In this document: positions 7,179 to 13,005 of the stretch, in pieces
Layout: the number at the start of each line of letters is the position of its first letter
Numbering within the stretch: position 1 is the stretch's first letter
Source of the DNA: Methanosarcinales archaeon
GTDB taxonomy: Archaea > Halobacteriota > Syntropharchaeia > Alkanophagales > Methanospirareceae
Reading direction: 5' to 3'
Assembly: GCA_009618475.1 (NCBI GenBank)
Contig: WJOV01000001.1
Coordinates: 1-14,547 of the forward strand
DNA length: 14,547 bases
Made by a program: the position numbers and the translations under genes
Notes under the pieces: model-generated
Seen by the model: the letters and a program-made list of their open reading frames with translations, nothing else
What the model was told of the DNA's origin: nothing
Database searches by the model: none

Positions 7179-7224
7179 CCATTGTAATGGTAATGTTTAT
7201 ATATCAAAATAGCCATTATAATGG
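7179..7224 (+). promoter_or_regulatory. Promoter flanked by two CCATT-N2-AATGG palindromes
   Basis: CCATTGTAATGG (7179-7190) and CCATTATAATGG (7213-7224, perfectly palindromic) lie 34 bp apart centre to centre, with a TATA box TTTATATAT (7196-7204) between them. The predicted start, near 7225, falls on the second palindrome, which also covers the first ATG of the downstream reading frame. This is the geometry of a repressor pair blocking TBP and polymerase. Confidence 0.55.
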
Positions 7225-7403
7225 TGATGATGAGTTCTGAAGTTGGACAAAGGATAATCAGGATATTGTATGACCAAAATATATGGTGGTCCACACAAGC
7301 AGTGCCAAATACGCTTTCTAAACCTTTCAAAAGGCGAGATTTTTATGTTTTGAAAGATAAAACTGTAACTTTAACCTCTTTCCGTAATAGGTTCTTCGGG
7401 TAG
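7221..7403 (+). pseudogene. N-terminal remnant of an archaeal AAA (AAA_14/DUF4143-type) ATPase
   Basis: The frame encodes about 60 residues, with ILYDQNIWWSTQAVP then KPFKRRDFYVLKD. A WW-containing start followed by an RRDFY-type segment is how archaeal AAA_14/DUF4143 ATPases begin, just before their Walker A loop. Here the frame ends soon after that segment with no Walker A, so all catalytic parts are missing. It has an intact-looking promoter and operator pair. Its 3' end runs into the end of the 45-aa reading frame on the other strand (7371-7403), which probably marks the deletion junction. The assignment rests on recall of the family's N-terminus; a small intact protein is less likely but possible. 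Confidence 0.4.
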
Positions 7404-7508
7404 TTTGTGTTCTATCTTTTCCTGGACCTTTTTTGATTTTGGGGGTATTTCTGCCGATTTCGTTTTTTTTTTCTTTTCAAATAGATGATCATAGGCAATA
7501 TCTACCAT
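7371..7508 (-). CDS. 45-aa Lys-rich partner of the antitoxin gene, possible RelE-family toxin stub
   Basis: The ATG at 7508-7506 overlaps the stop of the AbrB/MazE gene (ATGGTAG), the standard toxin-antitoxin junction. The product begins MVDIAYDHLFEKKKKTKS and continues with KKVQEKIEH and PITERG before a TAA. The spacing Y-x2-LFEK, KKV-x-EKI and a Pro-rich end resembles the first 45 residues of archaeal RelE/ParE toxins, which are normally about 85-90 aa. The core strands that carry the RNase residues are absent, so it should not be an active RelE. The poly-Lys tract comes from a run of A's. It could instead be an intact small protein. Confidence 0.4.
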   Translation of the reverse strand: MVDIAYDHLFEKKKKTKSAEIPPKSKKVQEKIEHKLPEEPITERG

Positions 7509-7768
7509 TTTTCTAGTGCTTTTAAGAAGTTTTTGTCATCCATCTCTTTGAATAGTCCCCTTTCATATCTTTTAAGAGCTTCTTCAGTTCTTTTACCGAA
7601 GATTATGTCTTCACGTAGAGCTTCATCTAAGTCGCTGATTTTTTTCAGGATCAATTGCCCCTCATTCTCAATGATAACTAGTTTTTCACCTTCGTGAATG
7701 TTGCTCCTCATTCCAGCAGGAATTACAACTTGCCCTTTTGAGCTCATTTTTGTTATAGCAATCTCCAC
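7502..7768 (-). CDS. AbrB/MazE/SpoVT-type DNA-binding protein, probable antitoxin
   Basis: An 88-aa protein whose first 45 residues form an AbrB swapped-hairpin domain: TKMSSKGQVVIPAGMRSNI then HEGEKLVIIENEGQLILKK. The C-terminal half (LDEALREDIIFGK and onward) is a charged helix like the toxin-binding tails of archaeal antitoxins. Such proteins neutralise a partner toxin and repress their own operon as dimers. I chose GTG at 7768-7766, with GGTGAT five bases upstream; an ATG at residue 8 would cut the first strand. The gene is coupled to the 45-aa reading frame by an ATG/stop overlap. Confidence 0.8.
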   Translation of the reverse strand: MEIAITKMSSKGQVVIPAGMRSNIHEGEKLVIIENEGQLILKKISDLDEALREDIIFGKRTEEALKRYERGLFKEMDDKNFLKALEKW

Positions 7769-7801
7769 GATACATCACCAAAATAATATTAGTCTTACGT
7801 C

Positions 7802-7810
7802 ATATATAAA
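7802..7810 (-). promoter_or_regulatory. TATA box for the antitoxin operon
   Basis: Minus-strand TTTATATATG is centred about 38 bp before the GTG start, predicting transcription from about 7780 and a short leader that holds the GGTGAT site. Confidence 0.45.
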
Positions 7811-7870
7811 TAAATCATTCGCTTTTTCCAATTTTGGTAAACCGTAAAAAATAAAGAAAGAGCAGAGCTT

Positions 7871-8306
7871 TTAACTTATTGGAAACTGCAATTTCTCTGT
7901 AGGACTCGTCCCGATGCCGACGTTGCCTGATTGATCTATCACCATTCGAGCTGGGTACGTTGGATAAGTGGGATAGGGAGGAAAAGCTACATTTTCTGTG
8001 GAAAAAATTAATCTACCATTAGCAGCCCTGAGAGTAACATCACCCGGTTGAGCATCTATTGACCACGCACCCGGATTAGTAGCTTCACCAAACGCACCGA
8101 CCTCCTTGCCTGATGAATAAAAAGCATCAAACCAGGATCATCATTAGATGTAGCTGCCTGAATTACCATGCCCGCGGCACTAGTAAAAGCCCATTGAGAA
8201 GTTTTTAAATGTAGTCCAATATTACCTATCGGGTCCGTCGTCCCGATGCCAACGCTGCCCGGAACAGACAGATTGCCAGAATCAGTAATCTGGAAGCCCC
8301 AACCAC
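7871..8306 (-). pseudogene. 3' fragment of a tail-fibre-like (VGIGT-repeat) gene with a frameshift
   Basis: Two frames join into one protein. The first reads GWGFQITDSGNLSVPGSVG, then IGTTDP and ends with NDDPGLMLF; the second continues YSSGKEVGAFGEATNPGAW and later DQSGNVGIGTSPTEKLQF before TAA at 7873-7871. VGIGT-x-P-x-KL repeats belong to phage tail-fibre and large surface proteins. The joint is a run of five A's (8119-8123, T's on the coding strand); six would restore the frame. No upstream gene body remains: the fragment starts against the 3' end of a group II intron relic. It lacks a start codon of its own and a chaperone (peptidase S74) domain. A sequencing indel could explain the frameshift, but not the missing 5' part. 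A T-rich stretch after the stop may terminate transcription. Confidence 0.65.
8295..8304 (-). repeat. AGCCCCAACC repeat, copy E (at the intron 3' junction)
   Basis: The core matches the other copies exactly. Read on the minus strand, GTGGTTGGGGCTT starts directly after the intron 3' end. Copy D on the other side of the intron matches it over GGTTGGGGCTT, two differing bases, then AGATT, so the relic lies between imperfect direct repeats. Here the bases also encode GWGF of the tail-fibre-like fragment. Confidence 0.5.
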
Positions 8307-8309
8307 GCA

Positions 8310-8343
8310 GAGTAGGAGGAGGTCTTTCGACCTCCGTCCCCTC
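8310..8343 (-). ncRNA. Group II intron domain VI
   Basis: GAG/CTC closes a hairpin with GGA/TCC and GGAGGTC-GAAA-GACCTCC. An unpaired A opposite the 5' strand (plus-strand T at 8313) is in the place of the lariat branch point, about seven bases before the expected intron end. Confidence 0.7.
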
Positions 8344-8346
8344 ATC

Positions 8347-8379
8347 GAACCGCACGTACGGATTTCCCGTATACGGCTC
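8347..8379 (-). ncRNA. Group II intron domain V
   Basis: The 33-nt hairpin starts GAGCCGTA, pairs with TGCGGTTC at its end (eight pairs, including G-T), has a two-base CG bulge on the 3' strand, and an upper helix TACGG/CCGTA closed by a GAAA-type loop. The catalytic AGC triad is present. This is close to the domain V consensus and is the strongest evidence for the intron. Confidence 0.8.
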
Positions 8380-8771
8380 TCCGATGGCGTTGCCCCATTA
8401 CAGGGAGTGAGATCAACCTTCTCTTCTCACCAACCTCCAACAGGCTGTTTCATTACCCAATCCATTTCAGTAATCGGCGCAGCATCGTTCTCATGAATCT
8501 ACTTCCGCCAATCACCTACTTGATTTGCGCATCTTTCTCACCCATTGTTCGGTTTCGCCAAAGCAGGACCCCTTCGCATAGTCGGTGTTTTATCCTCCCG
8601 GCTGTTGCCAGCCATTCACCGGCGCCGACATCACCGCTACTATGTAAACTTTTTAAAAAAGTTTAATCAAAAACGCTTCGCAGTCCGTCCGACTTCTCGC
8701 ATCGCATCATCCTATCACCCCGCAAATAGCTCCTTTTTATCTGGGGGTCTTTTCATTCACAAAAATCTCTA

Positions 8772-8802
8772 AGCCCCAACCTATCCACCTCGGAATAAAG
8801 AG
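8772..8802 (-). repeat. AGCCCCAACC repeat, copy D, with arm of an inverted repeat
   Basis: The AGCCCCAACC core is followed by TATCCAC and CTCGGAATAAAGAG. The last 14 bases are the exact complement of 8904-8917, so this copy is one arm of an inverted pair around about 100 bp. It lies downstream of the broken metallopeptidase gene and upstream of the intron relic. Confidence 0.55.
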
Positions 8803-8839
8803 TTTGTCCCATAATTAGATATTTTGCGAAATGGAATGC

Positions 8840-10390
8840 TTATTTTTGGTTATAAAGCCCTACCTGAGCTTCTTTTTGTTGAGCTTTTGAATTGTGAGGA
8901 GGCCTCTTTATTCCGAGTGTGGAGTGTTTTTGGTTTTTGTATATCATCTCCAACTTCTTACACATCTCTTCCGTAAGTTGTTCGTAACACCATGCGGTGA
9001 AGTTGTAATCATCTGTAAATCCAAAATCACTCATCCGATCGATGTTTGGTATTGTCTCCCCATATCTATGTTCGCTCATAGAATCAGCACCTTTGTAATA
9101 TTTGTAATCATCCACCAGCGTGCCTCCAATCATGTGATGCAACTCGTGTAATATTATGCATGTCCCACCGGGCATATCAGGTCGCCAACCCGGTTCCGAC
9201 CACCACCATGCGTTATATGGAGCGGAAGAAATTCTTTTGTTGTTAAGCCCATGTATCGGTCCCCATGTTCCTCCGCCCCAGCAAGGTTTATCCCCTTCTT
9301 TAAATTTCCATAACAAAAAATAGCCTAAACATGCTAATGGTAGTTGCTCCTCATGCCCCATACTTCGCACATTCCAACCCGCGAGAAAACAACATCGGTC
9401 TTCCCCTGTTCCCCAATAAGTAAATTCCGTCGCTTCGGGAAGTCGAACAGTTATCGCTTCAAACGTTGCAGGGATATGTTGATTTACAAAAGTGAGTGCT
9501 TGCTCTGTGTATTTGCTTAGGTCATCTGTTTCGTTGAATATAACAAATGCTATGTCAATTTCGGGCATTGTATGCTCTAACCTGATAGCAGGAATCCAGT
9601 CCTCATATCTTCTTCCATTTGCGTCCGTGAACTCGGTGCAAGTGATTGTTCCACCTGTTACATTTGCTATGTGTTTGTGAATTATTTGAGGATAAGAGCC
9701 TGTGCAAATGGTGTAGTTGTAGGTTTCGTTTGCTACGAGCGTGAAAGTTTTATTGAAAGAGATGTTGTGCCAATTCCCCACATAACCCTTCCAGTGTGCT
9801 TCTACTCCTCCCCACGATGAGTTCCATATCCTTGCATATTCAGTATGCCCGCCTGTTCCTGCACAGGGATAGGTATACATCTTAAAGACAGTTATCGTTT
9901 GATTTGGCTTTATTGTTCCATTGTGAGTGCCGAAAATGCTCGGGTAGGGATTTGATGGGGCGCTTGTGTCGAATACTGGCACCGGGGTTGGTGTTGGCGT
10001 TGGCGTAGGTGTTGGTATTACGCCAACACAATGTTGAGGTTCACCAGCTCCACCATCATTATCATAAACTCAGCCGACATCGGTTATCACCATATCGTTA
10101 CCCCCATTCGCCGCTTTAAAATCATTATAGTTCTTACCATCTGACGTAATCGGAACTGTATCTTTACCAACGAGATGTGCTACATACAACGCGTTTGCAA
10201 CATCACCTGTGGGACCGGTATGTGAAATCCCATCCGCATCGGTGTATAAAATCCCAGAGGGTTGATAGCAATCCGCACTTCCCGCATGCACCGCAAGCCA
10301 ATCCTTCCCGCTAGGTGTTAGCATCGCCGTAGTCGGTGACGTTAATAGAAAAAATAATGCTAACACCAACAAAAGGTTTTTAGTTTTCAT
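8840..10390 (-). pseudogene. Secreted zinc metallopeptidase-like protein interrupted by an in-frame TGA
   Basis: One reading frame of about 516 codons runs from the ATG at 10390 to 8840 and is cut only by a TGA at 10072-10070 (codon 107). Before it: a signal peptide with a Lys-rich start and LLLVLALFFLLTSPTTA, then a short domain. After it, in the same frame: a Pro-Thr linker (PTPTPTPTPT), a Cys- and Trp-rich beta domain with many N-x-S/T sequons, and a domain with HELHH (about 415-419; DNA 9148-9134) in a hydrophobic helix, the HExxH zinc motif. A downstream SEHRYGE could give a third ligand. It would be exported and act at the surface. A GTG five codons earlier could also start it; GGTGA before the ATG favours the ATG. 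The stop could be a mutation, a sequencing error or readthrough. Confidence 0.65.
8904..8926 (+). repeat. Opposite-orientation arm of the same repeat family
   Basis: CTCTTTATTCCGAG (8904-8917) is the exact reverse complement of 8789-8802, and the next bases TGTGGAGTG match copy B read on the minus strand. It lies inside the last codons of the metallopeptidase-like gene (the STLGIKRPP segment), suggesting that the C-terminus was replaced by repeat DNA. Confidence 0.5.
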
Positions 10391-10434
10391 TTTTTTCTTT
10401 TTCACCCCTTTTTTTTACCCTTCCTTTTATTTCT

Positions 10435-10476
10435 AGCCCCAACCTCTCCACACCCGCAATGAAAAGTGGGGCATCC
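10435..10476 (-). repeat. AGCCCCAACC repeat, copy C
   Basis: A 42-bp copy that begins AGCCCCAACC, continues TCTCCACACCCG and ends GGGGCATCC. The middle differs from copies A and B, yet GCCCC (10436-10440) and GGGGC (10468-10472) can pair, so a hairpin is kept. It lies between the 47-aa gene and the start of the metallopeptidase-like gene. Confidence 0.65.
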
Positions 10477-10498
10477 GCTTTGTCGCATCTGTTTCATT

Positions 10499-10642
10499 TT
10501 AAAATCTCAACCCCCGAATTGTTTTGGCAAGTACCTTATTATAAGAATCCTTTGCTGTTCTAGCTTTTTGTTCTGCTTCAATTATATCTTTAACTTTACC
10601 TTTAACTACCGTATTTTCAACCAGAGGTTGAAGTAAACTCAT
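10499..10642 (-). CDS. 47-aa helical micro-protein, translationally coupled
   Basis: The ATG at 10642-10640 overlaps the TGA of the membrane-protein gene (ATGA), so I prefer it to an in-frame upstream start at 10687. The product starts MSLLQPLVENTVVKGKVKDI, is followed by a charged helix (EAEQKARTAKDSYNKVL) and ends basic. No family is recognised. Coupling implies that it works with, or regulates, the membrane protein. Copy C of the repeat follows its stop. Confidence 0.5.
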   Translation of the reverse strand: MSLLQPLVENTVVKGKVKDIIEAEQKARTAKDSYNKVLAKTIRGLRF

Positions 10643-11313
10643 AAGTTTTTTAACTTGTCTTCTGAATGGGATTTGGCCAATTCCCAATTCCCACCATATA
10701 GCACAAATCTCCCATTTCTGGGTTCTATAGATAGTTTGTATTTGTTCTCTCCATACAATTCACTTGTCACAATCTCAATAATACCGACTACAATATTTTT
10801 TTTAGGCATAATGGATTCCTGTGGATCATAATTCCCACTATCTCGAAATGACAAACCTAAATCCACTTTATCAATTGTTTGTGTGACGATTGAAGTTAAT
10901 TCTGTATTAACCCGCTCATATAGCCTATTATAACTATCAACCGCTTTTTCTGCTTTTTTGTAGAGAATTTGCCCTTTTATCACATAGTGCCTGGACCAGT
11001 TGACTACTTTAAAAAACATCGCCCATTCTTGGTCATTTTGCTGTGGGCACCTAAATCCTTCATTGTCAAACTCAAATTTAATAACGTTTGGCTCTAACCA
11101 GTTTTTATATATTTCTTGGAAGCGTATACGCTTCCGAATCCAGAGGCTAGTAAGAGTCGTCACTATTACCCCTCCTATCGCCGCAAATACAAGAATAAAC
11201 AGTAGGAAATTCCCTGCCCAAGTCTCTAAAAAGAATGTTTTTAGCCAATTTATTATATAACCCATCGCTGTTACTTCTGACTGTGTTGTTATATTCGTTG
11301 CATTCTCTATCAT
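10639..11313 (-). CDS. Single-pass membrane protein of unknown function
   Basis: A 224-aa protein with a short polar N-terminus holding N-A-T and N-I-T sequons, one strong membrane helix at about 34-57 (GNFLLFILVFAAIGGVIV), then basic RKRIR, so the N-terminus should face out and the 165-residue soluble domain the cytoplasm. That domain has beta-like parts (FEFDNEGFRCP, WAMFFKVVNWSRHYVIKGQI) and ends with GRFVLYGGNWELA. I do not recognise a family. The start has only a weak AGAGAG site; the ATG at residue 17 is an alternative. It begins about 30 bp after copy B of the repeat and is coupled to the 47-aa gene. Confidence 0.65.
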   Translation of the reverse strand: MIENATNITTQSEVTAMGYIINWLKTFFLETWAGNFLLFILVFAAIGGVIVTTLTSLWIRKRIRFQEIYKNWLEPNVIKFEFDNEGFRCPQQNDQEWAMFFKVVNWSRHYVIKGQILYKKAEKAVDSYNRLYERVNTELTSIVTQTIDKVDLGLSFRDSGNYDPQESIMPKKNIVVGIIEIVTSELYGENKYKLSIEPRNGRFVLYGGNWELAKSHSEDKLKNL

Positions 11314-11345
11314 CTATTCTCTCTTCTTTTTTTCTTCCAAATCCA

Positions 11346-11386
11346 AGCCCCAACCACTCCACACCCGATTAAAATCGGGTGCATCC
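11346..11386 (-). repeat. AGCCCCAACC repeat, copy B, with perfect hairpin
   Basis: A 41-bp copy identical to copy A at 39 positions. It contains CACCCGATTAAAATCGGGTG, an 8-bp stem with a TAAA loop. It starts about 10 bases after the stop of the surface protein and ends about 30 before the next gene. It could serve as a terminator, but no T-run follows. Confidence 0.75.
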
Positions 11387-11394
11387 CTGTTGTT

Positions 11395-12129
11395 TCATTT
11401 ACTCCTTCTCAAAAGATAAGCTACGGCTAATAATGCCACAACTGCTGGTATTATTTGAAAAGCCGGAATTGAAGTAGTTGGAGTGGGTGTTGGTGTAGGA
11501 GCAACTAATGGATTTGGATCTTTTGAGTCCCAAATACCGTCTCCATCCGTATCAACGTTAAAAGGGTCTGTTCCAGCTCTTCTCTCTTGCTCATCATCCC
11601 ATCCATCGCCATCTGAATCTGGTATTGGTGATACATAAAAAATAATATCCCCCGGATGATGCCGCTCCCCGTTAATATCACTCGGATGCCACTCCCCACC
11701 ATAACAGGTCCGGATAATGAGTCTATAATATCCTGGTTCCTTTGGGACAAATTTATCAAATTTAAAAAAGCCACTTTCATCACTCCGAATTTGATTAGAG
11801 GATATTTCCAAATCAGCTTTATAAATGCTGAAATGTATGAAGTCTTTAGAAACATAACCATTTCCTTCCCAAACAGTTGTTGCCGTAGTACTTTCTTTAA
11901 GCATCTGCACACGTACAGAACCTTCTATTGCTACAGGTTTACCAACCACAGCCCTTTCCGAAATAATTTTTGGAGAGGTATAAGATAATAACTTCACAAA
12001 TTCGTATCCTTCGCGTTCGAGTGTTTCTATTTCTTCGCGTGAATAAACTTTTCTTGCTTCGGCTACATTAGCTATCATCATTAAAAATAACATCAATAGT
12101 ACCAAAATCACTCCTATTTTCCATTTCAT
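11395..12129 (-). CDS. Secreted surface protein with calcium-binding TSP3-like repeats and C-terminal anchor
   Basis: From the ATG at 12129 the protein is 244 aa: a signal peptide (MKWKIGVILVLLMLFLMMIA, cleavage probably after AEA near 25), a beta-rich domain, then two Asp-rich calcium motifs, DSDGDGWDDEQE at about 171-182 and DTDGDGIWDSKDPNP at 193-207, as in thrombospondin type 3 repeats. A PTPTPTPTT linker leads to PAF, a hydrophobic helix and RRSK. That tripartite end resembles the PGF/PEF-CTERM signals that archaeosortases cut and lipid-anchor; PAF is a variant, and no archaeosortase is in the window. A GTG four codons upstream is possible, but the ATG gives a cleaner signal peptide. The domain preceding the repeats is not recognised. 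Confidence 0.75.
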   Translation of the reverse strand: MKWKIGVILVLLMLFLMMIANVAEARKVYSREEIETLEREGYEFVKLLSYTSPKIISERAVVGKPVAIEGSVRVQMLKESTTATTVWEGNGYVSKDFIHFSIYKADLEISSNQIRSDESGFFKFDKFVPKEPGYYRLIIRTCYGGEWHPSDINGERHHPGDIIFYVSPIPDSDGDGWDDEQERRAGTDPFNVDTDGDGIWDSKDPNPLVAPTPTPTPTTSIPAFQIIPAVVALLAVAYLLRRSK

Positions 12130-12155
12130 TCTTAGTTCCACTATGATACTATTTG

Positions 12156-12284
12156 CTATTCTTCTTTTTCAACACAAATATATATCCACGGTTCGTGGTT
12201 TTCTATTTTCTTTCTAATTTCATCCAATAAATCGGCTAAGCTATTATAAAACTTTGCTTTAGCTTCTGTTTCTTCATCTTCCAT
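12156..12284 (-). CDS. 42-aa acidic micro-protein
   Basis: AGGAGG lies ten bases before the ATG at 12284-12282. The product starts MEDEETEAKAKFYNSLADLL, goes on with a helix DEIRKKIENHE and ends with PWIYICVEKEE. It is acidic and helical, with no recognised family. It sits between copy A of the repeat (20 bases upstream) and the surface protein gene (about 26 bases downstream), so it would be the first gene of that module. It is short, but the ribosome site and tight spacing support it. Confidence 0.5.
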   Translation of the reverse strand: MEDEETEAKAKFYNSLADLLDEIRKKIENHEPWIYICVEKEE

Positions 12285-12304
12285 GTCCCTATCGCCTCCT
12301 TATC

Positions 12305-12345
12305 AGCCCCAACCATGCCACACCCGATTAAAATCGGGTGCATCC
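12305..12345 (-). repeat. AGCCCCAACC repeat, copy A, with perfect hairpin
   Basis: This 41-bp copy has the same CACCCGATTAAAATCGGGTG hairpin and GCATCC end as copy B, with two substitutions in the spacer after AGCCCCAACC. It separates the three-gene operon on its right from the micro-protein and surface-protein module. Confidence 0.75.
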
Positions 12346-12381
12346 ATGAGCCACAGAGGCGGATCGCTGATGTGAAAATGT

Positions 12382-13005
12382 TCACGGGAAGCCACGACTA
12401 AAACTATGCCATTTTAGCTTTTCTGTTTCTATTATCTCCCGCATGTCTTCAATGGATCCTCTATCTAGGGCATCCAAAATATTTTCATAGAAGTCATCCA
12501 TTAATTTTGGGAGTTCCTCATGTACCGCTCTATAAAATCCTTTCTGTATGCTTCTGGGAAGTTCTGAAAGTATTTTCTCTCTTTCCGCAGGTGGAACAAT
12601 TACAATACTTTGTTTGATTTCTTTTAAAAACTCTTCGCCTTGAACCACATCGTTTTTAAAGAAATCAAAATTTTCTAACGAATCAATTATGCCTGTGGCA
12701 GCGTTAATACTTTCTTCTGAAAGCTCGTTTGACTTCTGCAATTCCTCCTTTGAGAGTTTCCCGATAATTTTATCTCTCGAAGCGCCTAAGTGAGAAAATA
12801 TCTCGTTCAAATCCATAACCATTGAAGACATATCCCTGTTTTTACTTACTCTGGCAAGAATTAATAGGTTAGTACGTACCTCATTAAATGCTGCAATCCC
12901 CCCATCCTCAAATGCTTTTCTTTTTCCATCTTTAAAAATTTGTGTCAACAAATCTTTTACTGTCATCTCAAACATACTGCTATCCCTTCCCTTTTCATTA
13001 TTCAT
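12382..13005 (-). CDS. Helical protein of unknown function (third gene of an overlapping operon)
   Basis: A 207-aa soluble protein, almost all helix, with no membrane segment and only one or no Cys. Segments such as FEMTVKDLLTQIFKDGKRKA, then ELPRSIQKGFYRAVHEELPK and DDFYENILDALD look like an all-alpha domain. No family is recognised. Its ATG overlaps the last eight bases of the preceding gene and has GGAGGT seven bases upstream, which supports this start over the ATG at residue 11. A hairpin that includes the stop codon (GTGAAAATGTTCAC, plus strand 12372-12385) follows, then copy A of the repeat. Confidence 0.65.
   Translation of the reverse strand: MNNEKGRDSSMFEMTVKDLLTQIFKDGKRKAFEDGGIAAFNEVRTNLLILARVSKNRDMSSMVMDLNEIFSHLGASRDKIIGKLSKEELQKSNELSEESINAATGIIDSLENFDFFKNDVVQGEEFLKEIKQSIVIVPPAEREKILSELPRSIQKGFYRAVHEELPKLMDDFYENILDALDRGSIEDMREIIETEKLKWHSFSRGFP

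Larger units (their letters stand above)
8307..8760 (-). mobile_element. ORF-less group II intron relic
   Basis: This 450-bp stretch has no credible gene but carries group II intron RNA landmarks on the minus strand. Domain V and VI are clear at its 3' end. Farther upstream is a GGCTG-GCAA-CAGCC hairpin with a GNRA loop inside a larger stem closed by GTCGG/CCGAC, plus an ATGAAACAGCC segment, all usual for domain I-type RNA. There is no reverse transcriptase/maturase, so it would depend on one acting in trans. The 5' end is uncertain: I see no clear GTGYG. The 3' end reads ..CTCTGC rather than the usual AY. It is probably a decayed or truncated copy. The palindrome AAACTTTTTAAAAAAGTTT at 8646-8664 lies in it. 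Confidence 0.6.

Noticed and set aside
7130..7330. 66-codon minus-strand frame between uL30 and the antitoxin operon
   Set aside because: It crosses the palindrome-flanked promoter and the end of uL30, with no ribosome site and no family likeness.
8545..8772. 75-codon plus-strand open frame
   Set aside because: It lies antisense to the group II intron RNA, is rich in His/Arg/Ser without a recognisable pattern, and has no ribosome site.
10070..10072. TGA as a selenocysteine codon
   Set aside because: The surrounding residues resemble no selenoprotein, no catalytic Cys is expected there, and I see no convincing SECIS-like hairpin.
11346..11386. Repeat copies as simple intrinsic terminators
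   Set aside because: The stem is good but no T-run follows on the coding strand, and the conserved AGCCCCAACC flank outside the stem would not be needed for termination.
10435..12345. Calling the AGCCCCAACC repeats integron attC sites
   Set aside because: GTTGGGGC only partly fits the GTTRRRY core, copies A and B have no matching RYYYAAC partner on the other side of the hairpin, and no integron integrase is visible.
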